Assembly (NCBI GenBank): GCA_902557965.1
Contig: CACECK010000006.1
Location: 1-42,208, forward strand
Length of the DNA stretch: 42,208 nt
Direction of reading: 5' to 3'
Origin: an uncultured SAR86 cluster bacterium
GTDB taxonomy: Bacteria > Pseudomonadota > Gammaproteobacteria > Magnimaribacterales > D2472
Numbering within the stretch: position 1 is the stretch's first letter; each line of letters opens with the position of its first letter. The translations under genes were made by a program, and so were the position numbers. Positions 35,457 through 42,208 of this stretch are shown here, piece by piece. The notes below the pieces were generated by a model, which saw nothing but the letters and a program-made list of their open reading frames with translations, did not search any database and had not been told where the DNA came from.

Positions 35457-36932
35457 ATGATTGATCCTAATTGGAATAAAACAGTTGTAAGTATAACTAT
35501 TTTAATGTCATTGGTGCTATCTATATTCGTTTTAGCTGATCCAATAACATCTTCTAAAATGCTTTCAGAAGTTTACGCAATACTCTCTAGAGAATTTGAA
35601 TCTTTTTTTATGTATGGCAGTTTTATCTTATTGATACTGCTTTTTGTTTTAGGTTTGTCTAGGTATGGAAAGATAAAAATTAAACTTGATAACAAACCAA
35701 CTTATTCACTTTTATCATGGTGTTCTATGTTATTTGCAGCTGGTATTGGAGCAACCTTGTTGTATTGGTCAACAGTAGAATGGATTGAATACTTTAATAT
35801 TCTTAGCTCTGATCCAAGCATAAGTGAAGATAAAGTTTTGTTATATTCAAGGTCTTATCCATTATTCCATTGGGGTTTTACAGCTTGGGCAATCTACTGC
35901 CTTCCAGTGGTTGCTTTTGGCTTAGCCTTAAGCCTAAAGCCTGAATCTAACTTAACATTTTCTGGGATATTATTTTTTAAAAATAAATATATTAATTTCA
36001 TATTAGATGTTTTATTTATTGGTGCAATTATATGTGGAGCTGGGGTAGGACTTGGCCTTTCATTTCCTCTTATATCCTCTGTAATTTCAGAAATATTCAA
36101 TATAGATAGAACTGTGACACTTGATTTGATGACAATAATAATTTGCTCTCTAATTTTTGGGACTAGCGCCTATATAGGTGTTCAGAAAGGCATAAAAAGG
36201 TTAAGTAATATTAATATGATCTTAGTAATATCATTTCTTGTTATTATTTTTATGATTGGTCCAACATGGTACATTCTTTCAAATTCTATAGAAACTTTGT
36301 CATTTTTCTTTATAAAATATACTGAAATGAGTCTTACTACAGGCACTAATATTAGCCTTGACTGGACTGTTTTTTATTGGGCTTGGTGGTATGCACTTGC
36401 CCCAATGGTTGGAACATTTTTGGTAAATATTTCAAATGATAAAACATTAAGAGAGATTATCTTTGGAACTATTTTTGTTGGAAGTTTCGGTTGCATATTT
36501 AGTATGTTGATTTTATCAAATTTATCAATTTCATTATTTGATAATAGTCTTTTAAATGGTCCTGAAATAATTTTGAATGATGTGATGACTAGGGAACAAT
36601 TGGTAGTGGAAACGATATCAAGTGTGCCATTTGGAAATGTGCTTTTAATTGCTTTTGCAATTATATTGATAATATTTTTGTGCACTACATATGACTCTGC
36701 TTCATATGTTCTTGCTTCTGCGTCTATGAAAAAATCTAATATGAGTAGCTCAAAATCTCTAAGGGTCTTGTATGCATTATTGCTTGTTGTTCAGCCTACT
36801 CTATTAATGTACCTTAACGGTGTAGACTCTTTTAAATGGATCATGGTTATTTTTTCAATACCATTGCTATTTATTAATATATTGTTAATGTACTCAATAT
36901 TACAAAATGTATATTCAATTAAAAAATCATAA
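35457..36932 (+). CDS. Divergent BCCT-family transporter, CaiT-like features (copy B)
   Basis: This is a 491-residue member of the BCCT family. The core HWGFTAWAIY (138-147) and FYWAWWYALAP (306-316) is conserved, so an aromatic substrate box is present. Other segments depart from the betaine type: AGIGATLLYWSTVEW (95-109) replaces GLGIG...VAEP, GVGLGLSFPLIS (196-207) replaces SLGLGxxQ, and FLVNISNDKT replaces the usual ARISRGRT. Several of these read closer to the carnitine/butyrobetaine carrier CaiT, although the CaiT Na1-site Arg is not apparent (Asn in SNINM). The substrate is likely a quaternary-ammonium-like compound. The alpha/beta hydrolase gene starts 26 bp inside its end. Confidence 0.88.
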   Translation: MIDPNWNKTVVSITILMSLVLSIFVLADPITSSKMLSEVYAILSREFESFFMYGSFILLILLFVLGLSRYGKIKIKLDNKPTYSLLSWCSMLFAAGIGATLLYWSTVEWIEYFNILSSDPSISEDKVLLYSRSYPLFHWGFTAWAIYCLPVVAFGLALSLKPESNLTFSGILFFKNKYINFILDVLFIGAIICGAGVGLGLSFPLISSVISEIFNIDRTVTLDLMTIIICSLIFGTSAYIGVQKGIKRLSNINMILVISFLVIIFMIGPTWYILSNSIETLSFFFIKYTEMSLTTGTNISLDWTVFYWAWWYALAPMVGTFLVNISNDKTLREIIFGTIFVGSFGCIFSMLILSNLSISLFDNSLLNGPEIILNDVMTREQLVVETISSVPFGNVLLIAFAIILIIFLCTTYDSASYVLASASMKKSNMSSSKSLRVLYALLLVVQPTLLMYLNGVDSFKWIMVIFSIPLLFINILLMYSILQNVYSIKKS

Positions 36933-37779
36933 AGTTCATATCTTTACTAAAACGGTAATAGATCCATCTAAAAAAAGTCTTATATTTATTCCAGGCGCCG
37001 GTATGGATCATCGGATCTTATCAATGTTCAAAATGGATAGTTTTGAAGAGAGATATAATATTTTAGCAATTGATCTTCCTGGCCATGGATATACAACAGG
37101 ACCATTATTTAAAGATGTCGAGAGTCATACTAAGTTATGCATAGAAGTTTTAGATGAATTAAATTTGCAAGATCTTATTTTTGCAGGTCATAGCTGGGGT
37201 GGGCTTATTGCCCTAGATCTATCTACTCAATATAAAAATAGTATGACCATATGCATGAACATTGCTTATCCATTTTTAGTAGGTGATATTTTATTAGATT
37301 ATGCAAAAGGCAACTTAGATCAAGCTGTTGAATTTCTTATGAAGTTTGGTATTTATAAAATGCCAGAAACCGAAATTAAAACAACTGGTTTTGGTGTAAA
37401 AGGTTCAGGATTCTATGGCAGATCAAAGGGTGTTATAAAATCACCATACGGAACCAAGACAGTTGAAGATGATCCTGAAAGAGAAATTAAACTATATCCA
37501 TTAAAAAGGTTATTTAATCAGACAGAAAAGGAAATTAGTTCGATTGATCTAAATTCATGTACCAACTTTAGACTCCAGGAAAGTCAAATTCAAAATTTTG
37601 AAAATGTAAAATACATATTCTGTGAAAAAGATAAATTGGCTAGATACAATCCTGATAACGAAATTCTTCAAAACGCTATTCTTGATGAAGATGTATTTAT
37701 ATTAGCTGGATGTGGTCATTTCCCCTATTTTGAGGATCCTGACCAACTAGAAAAAACCTTTAAGAAGATTTTAGATTAG
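36907..37779 (+). CDS. Alpha/beta hydrolase co-transcribed with BCCT transporter B
   Basis: This 290-residue cytoplasmic alpha/beta hydrolase has FIPGAGMDHRIL (27-38) as oxyanion region, DLPGHGYT (56-63), nucleophile elbow GHSWGG with Ser96, probable acid Asp in CEKDKLA, and base His in AGCGHFPYFEDP near the C-terminus. No signal peptide. It overlaps the transporter gene by 26 bp, a strong sign that the two are co-expressed, so it may hydrolyse a compound brought in by that carrier, for example an ester of a betaine or carnitine. Its last 4 bp overlap the convergent TonB-receptor gene. Confidence 0.83.
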   Translation: MYIQLKNHKVHIFTKTVIDPSKKSLIFIPGAGMDHRILSMFKMDSFEERYNILAIDLPGHGYTTGPLFKDVESHTKLCIEVLDELNLQDLIFAGHSWGGLIALDLSTQYKNSMTICMNIAYPFLVGDILLDYAKGNLDQAVEFLMKFGIYKMPETEIKTTGFGVKGSGFYGRSKGVIKSPYGTKTVEDDPEREIKLYPLKRLFNQTEKEISSIDLNSCTNFRLQESQIQNFENVKYIFCEKDKLARYNPDNEILQNAILDEDVFILAGCGHFPYFEDPDQLEKTFKKILD

Positions 37780-40166
37780 TATCTATATCTTATTCTTATA
37801 CCTACAATCCTAGGCTTGCTTCCAGTTCTTCTGTATCCAAAGCCTGCATATCCAGAATCACCAACATCTACAAAATCGTTATATCGTGATAAATAAGCAT
37901 CTTTATCAAACAAGTTTGTAATATAGAATTCAAGTGACGTATTGTCGTTATCTATACCTGCTCTTAAGTTACTAATATTATAAGCTGGTAATTCAGCTGC
38001 TCCATTTTCATAAGAAGTAAATCTTTTACCCGTATGAGAATGATCTAAGCTAACAAAAGCAGGCTTGCCCATAAAAACAAATTCTTTATCAAATGATAAA
38101 TAATATGAGAGTTCAGGCATATACGCCAACCTATTTCCAGCATCAGCACCTAGTTCTCCAGAGGTGTAATAATAATCTTGTGATAATGTAGGATCCATTT
38201 TATTTACGTAAAAGGTCATGCCTGCAGTATCGTTGAATGAGTACATCATATTTAACTCAAGGCCATTAATTTTTGCATTACCTACATTTTCAGTATATGC
38301 AACTGAGGTAATATCAGTATCGTAAGTTGATGTTTGATAATCTGTCCAATCCATTTTATAAAAAGCCCCATTAAGAATTAACTTTCCATCTTTAAGGGAA
38401 GATTTAACACCAATCTCATAACTATCTAGATAGTCAGGGTCATACGTTGCTGGAATTAGCCCTGCTTGAGAAGGTCTAGGCCTATTAACACCTGATGGTC
38501 TAAAGCCCTCAGAGTAGCTTCCGTATATCATAATGTCATCAGAGATATCATGAGATAAAGAAAGTTTAGGTATTGAACCGGTTTCAGACGAATTAAAGTT
38601 TAAGGTATTAATACCATAAGCATATGATCCGTAATAACCATCACTTGCAACCAAGTTCATTGTTTGATCATATTTTCTTAAGCCAAGAGTTAACTCAGTT
38701 TTATCAGATACATCAAAATAAACCTCACCAAATACTGCATCTATGTCTCCTTTTCTAACTAAATCTGCTTCCCAGAAGATTGGGTATATACTTCCAGGTT
38801 GAAGATAGTCAACATCAGTAACCTTTTCATTAGTTTCCTTGAATGCTCCAAGAATCCAATTAAAACCAGATTCATTATTTGATTGAATTCTAAATTCAGT
38901 GGATGTTCTTTCAATATCATTGGTCTGAGCATAGGTCATTCTAGGATCTCTACAATTTGAAATATTTCCGTAGTAATAATAATCATAGTAATCACAAACA
39001 TAAGTTGGATATGCAGCATATGCATAATATTCAACATAGCTAGCATAATCATATGTATAAGCAGTATCTCTTTCAAAAATCGAAGATGTTAAAATTACAT
39101 CCAAATTATCATTAATTGAGCCGCTAATAGTTACTGACATTTGATCAAATTCATCATCATATTTCTCGGGAGAAAATCTTGTGTTGCTTCTCTTAGGCAT
39201 TGCAGCGCTCTGATCATCAGTAAAGATATCAGTTTCATACGAGCCGTTATATTGAGATTCTTGTGTCAAGAATGATAGATCAATATTAAAATTATCAAAT
39301 GCAGTTGCAAGCCTAATCCTGCTACCTGTTTTTGATGAATCATTGTAGTCATCTTTTGCAACATTATAAGGAGCTGTTGTGTTATCTATTGTGTAATTTA
39401 TTCCATAATTTTGGTAAGTAAAACTTGCAGGTTTATTGTCAATCCAACCTCCATCTTGAACATCATAAGCGCTTATTCTTGCGGCTAGACTTGATCCAAT
39501 TGGAATATTTACAAATGCCTCAAGTGATTCATCATTAGCTCCGTCTGTGATGGAACCATATTCCACGTCCACACCTGCATCAAATGCAGTTGGATCCGGT
39601 TTTTTTGTAATTATTTTAATGTTACCTGATGTTGAGCTAGAACCATACAAAGTTCCCTGAGGGCCCATTAGAACTTCAACTCTTTCAATATCATACACAT
39701 GTAGATCGGGAGTCAAACTTCCTGCTGTTAATGGCTGTTCATCTAAATATAAAGCAGTTGTTGCTTCAGGAGATGCATAACTATTCATAATTGCGCCATC
39801 TGAAACACCCCTTATATAAAAATTAGATTTTCCAGGACCTACATTATTAAACGTAACTGCAGGAGAAAGATTTGCAATGTCTTCTAAATTCTTAATATTC
39901 TTTTTTTCTAATTCAGCTGATGTGATAGCTTGAACACTCATTGCAATATCTTGAACGCTTTGCTCTTTTTTAGATGCCGTAACTATTACTTCTTCAACAT
40001 TATCATCTTGCGCATTTAAATTATTAGCATTTGAAACGCCAATGCCTAAAGATAGAGCTCCAAGCCATGACATTGCAAAATTATTATCTTTAAAAACTTC
40101 TCTTAAAGCAGACGTCAATGGATCTACTTTTCTTTCAAAAAGTGGTTTTAATTGAACTCTAGACAT
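37776..40166 (-). CDS. TonB-dependent outer-membrane receptor (copy B)
   Basis: This 796-residue receptor has a signal sequence preceded by an unusually long charged N-terminus: hydrophobic core at about 30-46 (AMSWLGALSLGIGV), likely cleavage before AQDD at 52-55. The TonB box EEVIVTAS is at 58-65; the plug has YIRGVSDGA, LYLDEQPLTAG and MGPQGTLYGSSSTSGNIKIITKKP; the barrel ends RIRIRYRY. A barrel loop at 370-405 is very Tyr-rich (15 Tyr within 370-400) and bracketed by Cys391 and Cys405. Compared with receptor A it shares layout and motifs but is clearly diverged. SD AGGGG lies 8 nt before the ATG. Confidence 0.92.
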   Translation of the reverse strand: MSRVQLKPLFERKVDPLTSALREVFKDNNFAMSWLGALSLGIGVSNANNLNAQDDNVEEVIVTASKKEQSVQDIAMSVQAITSAELEKKNIKNLEDIANLSPAVTFNNVGPGKSNFYIRGVSDGAIMNSYASPEATTALYLDEQPLTAGSLTPDLHVYDIERVEVLMGPQGTLYGSSSTSGNIKIITKKPDPTAFDAGVDVEYGSITDGANDESLEAFVNIPIGSSLAARISAYDVQDGGWIDNKPASFTYQNYGINYTIDNTTAPYNVAKDDYNDSSKTGSRIRLATAFDNFNIDLSFLTQESQYNGSYETDIFTDDQSAAMPKRSNTRFSPEKYDDEFDQMSVTISGSINDNLDVILTSSIFERDTAYTYDYASYVEYYAYAAYPTYVCDYYDYYYYGNISNCRDPRMTYAQTNDIERTSTEFRIQSNNESGFNWILGAFKETNEKVTDVDYLQPGSIYPIFWEADLVRKGDIDAVFGEVYFDVSDKTELTLGLRKYDQTMNLVASDGYYGSYAYGINTLNFNSSETGSIPKLSLSHDISDDIMIYGSYSEGFRPSGVNRPRPSQAGLIPATYDPDYLDSYEIGVKSSLKDGKLILNGAFYKMDWTDYQTSTYDTDITSVAYTENVGNAKINGLELNMMYSFNDTAGMTFYVNKMDPTLSQDYYYTSGELGADAGNRLAYMPELSYYLSFDKEFVFMGKPAFVSLDHSHTGKRFTSYENGAAELPAYNISNLRAGIDNDNTSLEFYITNLFDKDAYLSRYNDFVDVGDSGYAGFGYRRTGSKPRIVGIRIRYRY

Positions 40167-40203
40167 AAATATTTCCCCTATATTTAAATATGTTTCTCTT
40201 ATA

Positions 40204-40231
40204 ATAATACCTTTATAAGTGAGTATTTCAA
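40204..40231 (-). promoter_or_regulatory. Candidate promoter of TonB receptor B
   Basis: On the minus strand, TTGAAA (40231-40226) is followed after 16 nt by TATTAT (40209-40204). A start near 40197 gives a 31-nt leader with a good Shine-Dalgarno sequence. The spacing is consistent and the region is otherwise empty. Confidence 0.45.
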
Positions 40232-40232
40232 G

Positions 40233-40247
40233 CTATATGACATATAG
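40233..40247. promoter_or_regulatory. 15-bp palindrome next to receptor B promoter (candidate operator)
   Basis: CTATATGACATATAG is a perfect 7+1+7 inverted repeat. It begins 1 bp from the -35 box of the TonB-receptor promoter, a usual position for a regulator site. The only other sequence here is the 3' end of the esterase gene at 40260. Confidence 0.4.
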
Positions 40248-40259
40248 ATATATAGAATT

Positions 40260-41285
40260 CTAGAGTTTAAATAATTTCTCAAGAAGGAAATCATTTCCCC
40301 ATTCATTGTCAATGTGCTTACAAGAATCTAGATTTATCTCCTTTTGACTATCAGTTTTACAAAATCCTGCAGACTCTTTTGTTCCAGGCCATGAATGACC
40401 TTTATCCATATTAACAAGACTAATTACACTAACATTATCAGAGCAATTTGAAAAAATCTCTTCATGAATTAAATCATTTTTATCATATTTAATAGACTTT
40501 TTGTTTTTGCAAGCAAATGTTTTTGACCATTCTTCAGTAATATTATTAACCGGAGTATAAAAATATTTATCGTGAGAAACTATTTCAAATGGCGGAACGA
40601 CAAAGTCTTTATTTCCTGCATAAATAATATAATTAACAGGATCTTTAGGTTTGCATGCTAATCCATATTGAGGTGATCCTACTACATTTATAATACCTTT
40701 TATTTCATTGCCAAAGGCACAACCTAGTGCATGTGCCATCTTTCCTCCATTACTCATACCAACAATATAAACATCATCAATATTGAATTTTTTTTTGACC
40801 ATATCAATAATATTTTTTATGAAGCCAACATCATCGCCACAGCTTGTCCATGCACATCTTCCAGCATTAGTACCTTTACAATTTGGATATTTTGGATACA
40901 TAACAGCATCAATTGCGCATGTCTCTCCAATTGGGGTTTTTGTTTTTGATCCAGTTAGATCATTCCATGACGAAACATAATTTGAAGAGATTTGGCCTCT
41001 TTCATATGAGTTTTCATAAAAAAATGAACCTTGGGGATAGACAGCTATAAAGTTATATTTATCTGCACTTTTATTGAAGCCACCAGTTGTTTCCATTTCA
41101 AATCCGGAGGCGGAGCCTGTATATCCATGAAGACCTATTAAAATTTTATTTATTTTTTTATCACTTTTAGGAACATACATAAGAAAATGCCTATTTTCAT
41201 TTTGGTAATTTAAATCAAATCGCTCCATTTCGTTAGATTGAACATAAATAGAAATAGAAATGATAAATAATAGAAATAATTTCAT
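40260..41285 (-). CDS. Secreted esterase, PHB-depolymerase/feruloyl-esterase-like (LpqC family)
   Basis: This 341-residue protein has a signal peptide (about 1-17, KLFLLFIISISIYVQS) and an alpha/beta-hydrolase fold of the LpqC type. IGLHGYTGSASGFE (50-63) is the oxyanion region, AVYPQGSF follows, and the nucleophile elbow is GMSNGG in VYIVGMSNGGKMAHALG. The catalytic His is likely in GHSWPG. A Cys-rich insert (GETCAID, PNCKG, GRCAWTSCGDD) would form disulfides, as expected for a periplasmic or extracellular enzyme. Relatives cut short-chain polyesters or feruloyl esters. Its start overlaps the lipase gene stop by 4 bp, and it precedes the TonB receptor B gene on the same strand. Confidence 0.85.
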   Translation of the reverse strand: MKLFLLFIISISIYVQSNEMERFDLNYQNENRHFLMYVPKSDKKINKILIGLHGYTGSASGFEMETTGGFNKSADKYNFIAVYPQGSFFYENSYERGQISSNYVSSWNDLTGSKTKTPIGETCAIDAVMYPKYPNCKGTNAGRCAWTSCGDDVGFIKNIIDMVKKKFNIDDVYIVGMSNGGKMAHALGCAFGNEIKGIINVVGSPQYGLACKPKDPVNYIIYAGNKDFVVPPFEIVSHDKYFYTPVNNITEEWSKTFACKNKKSIKYDKNDLIHEEIFSNCSDNVSVISLVNMDKGHSWPGTKESAGFCKTDSQKEINLDSCKHIDNEWGNDFLLEKLFKL

Positions 41286-42178
41286 ATTTTATTAAAAAAT
41301 TTTAATAGCTTATTGTAGGTATTTTCTTTATCAGTTTCACTAAAAACCTCATGTCTTGCATTTTCTATCAAATCTAGTTGAACAGAGTTAAATATTGAAT
41401 TTAAAAAATTAAATAATTTTTTTACACCCGATCCATTTCCACCTACTGGATCTTTAGATCCAGAAATGATGTATACGGGCATTGATTTATTTAAATCTTC
41501 ATATTGATTACAGTCGAAGACTGATAACATTCCTCTTGATAGATCGTTCCATAAACCAATCGTTACTGGATATCCGCACAGAGGATCTTTAATGTAATCA
41601 TCAACATTTTCATCATCTGAAGAGATCCAGTCCTTTTCTGTTCTATTTGGTTTAAAAAATTTATTATATTGGCCCAAGGTAATTTTATCTAAAAATTTAC
41701 CAATGGCTTTTTTTCCAAAAAATAGCATTTGCAATCTAATAATGATTCTTTGAGTATTTATCACTGATATTGGGATCATTGATGACCCTGATAAAACCAA
41801 ACCATCTAAACTTATACCTTTTTGAATTAAGCCTAATGAAATCCATGAACCCATGCTGTGGCCAATTAAGAATTGTTTATGATTAGGAAATTCCTTTTTA
41901 GTGTCACTGATCAAGCTAATCAAATCTTCAAGAACTAAATCCCATCCATTTTTGTCAGCAAAGTATCCCTTAAGACTATTATTTATTCTTTTTCCATGAC
42001 CTCTGTGATCAATAGCAATAACGTGAAAACCATCATTGTTTAGTTTTTTAATTAGCCACTTATACCTTCCAATATGTTCTGCCATACCATGACTTATATG
42101 AACAATGCCGTTTATTTTGTTGCTATTTGATAAATGCCGATAAACCTTATCTTCGTTTATGGTGCTGTTTAAATTCAT
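41282..42178 (-). CDS. Alpha/beta hydrolase, lysophospholipase/monoacylglycerol-lipase-like
   Basis: This 298-residue protein of the Hydrolase_4 (PldB/monoglyceride lipase) group has HISHGMAEHIGRY (27-39), VIAIDHRGHGKR (53-64) and the nucleophile elbow FLIGHSMGSW with Ser108; the acid is probably the Asp in ISGSKDPVG and the base His in ENARHEVFSE. No signal peptide, so it is cytoplasmic. It would release fatty acids from mono-acylated glycerolipids. It is translationally coupled (ATGA) to the secreted esterase gene. The remaining 30 bases to the window end hold no feature. Confidence 0.87.
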   Translation of the reverse strand: MNLNSTINEDKVYRHLSNSNKINGIVHISHGMAEHIGRYKWLIKKLNNDGFHVIAIDHRGHGKRINNSLKGYFADKNGWDLVLEDLISLISDTKKEFPNHKQFLIGHSMGSWISLGLIQKGISLDGLVLSGSSMIPISVINTQRIIIRLQMLFFGKKAIGKFLDKITLGQYNKFFKPNRTEKDWISSDDENVDDYIKDPLCGYPVTIGLWNDLSRGMLSVFDCNQYEDLNKSMPVYIISGSKDPVGGNGSGVKKLFNFLNSIFNSVQLDLIENARHEVFSETDKENTYNKLLKFFNKI

Positions 42179-42208
42179 AATTTATAATAAACTCTTATAA
42201 TAATTTAT

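Noticed and set aside
1-42208. Mobile elements, CRISPR arrays and prophage
   Set aside because: No transposase, integrase, terminal repeats or regularly spaced repeats were found; the single phage-like nuclease is isolated.

Overview
The window looks like a piece of chromosome from a streamlined, AT-rich marine gammaproteobacterium. The gene order lolC-lolD-exbB-exbD-msbA-lpxK-kdsB-murB is a gammaproteobacterial arrangement. Intergenic gaps are tiny, neighbouring genes repeatedly overlap by 4 bp, and TonB-dependent receptors, TPR-sulfotransferases and BCCT transporters occur together. This recalls uncultured surface-ocean lineages such as SAR86. That assignment is an inference from content and base composition; no 16S rRNA gene is present.

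Region 1 (1-13119, all minus strand) is one long co-directional run. Read in transcription order it is trpS, an MFS transporter, hemH, a 2,4-dienoyl-CoA-reductase-like SDR, an aldehyde dehydrogenase, lolC/E, lolD, exbB, exbD, an msbA-lpxK fusion, kdsB, murB and a truncated LysE-type exporter. Most of it serves envelope building: lipoprotein release (LolCD), energy supply to the outer membrane (ExbBD), lipid A phosphorylation and flipping (MsbA-LpxK), Kdo activation (KdsB) and peptidoglycan precursor synthesis (MurB).

Region 2 (13124-24703) is mixed metabolism: a DUF349 protein divergent from trpS, a GPH-type symporter, two alpha/beta hydrolases, a hotdog thioesterase placed 7 nt behind a tRNA-Ser(UGA), an iron-type alcohol dehydrogenase, a small secreted protein of unknown function, a degenerate metallo-beta-lactamase-fold protein, an alanine-glyoxylate-type aminotransferase, gamma-glutamyltransferase, a small Cys-containing secreted protein and a MAPEG membrane protein.

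Region 3 (24759-42178) is the most distinctive. It holds two copies each of a TPR-sulfotransferase, a TonB-dependent receptor (TBDR) and a BCCT (betaine/choline/carnitine-type) transporter. Interspersed are a nitroreductase, an S51 peptidase, a phage-like PD-(D/E)XK nuclease and three alpha/beta hydrolases/esterases. One reading is a pair of related uptake modules: the TBDR brings a ligand across the outer membrane, esterases cut it, and the BCCT carrier takes the quaternary-ammonium-like part across the inner membrane. The role of the sulfotransferases is unknown. The first TBDR gene has a long, structured leader with mutually exclusive pairings; the second has a perfect palindrome next to its likely promoter.

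There is no gene-free stretch over 300 bases. The longest is 29254-29496, described below. I saw no insertion sequence, CRISPR array, rRNA gene or integrase.
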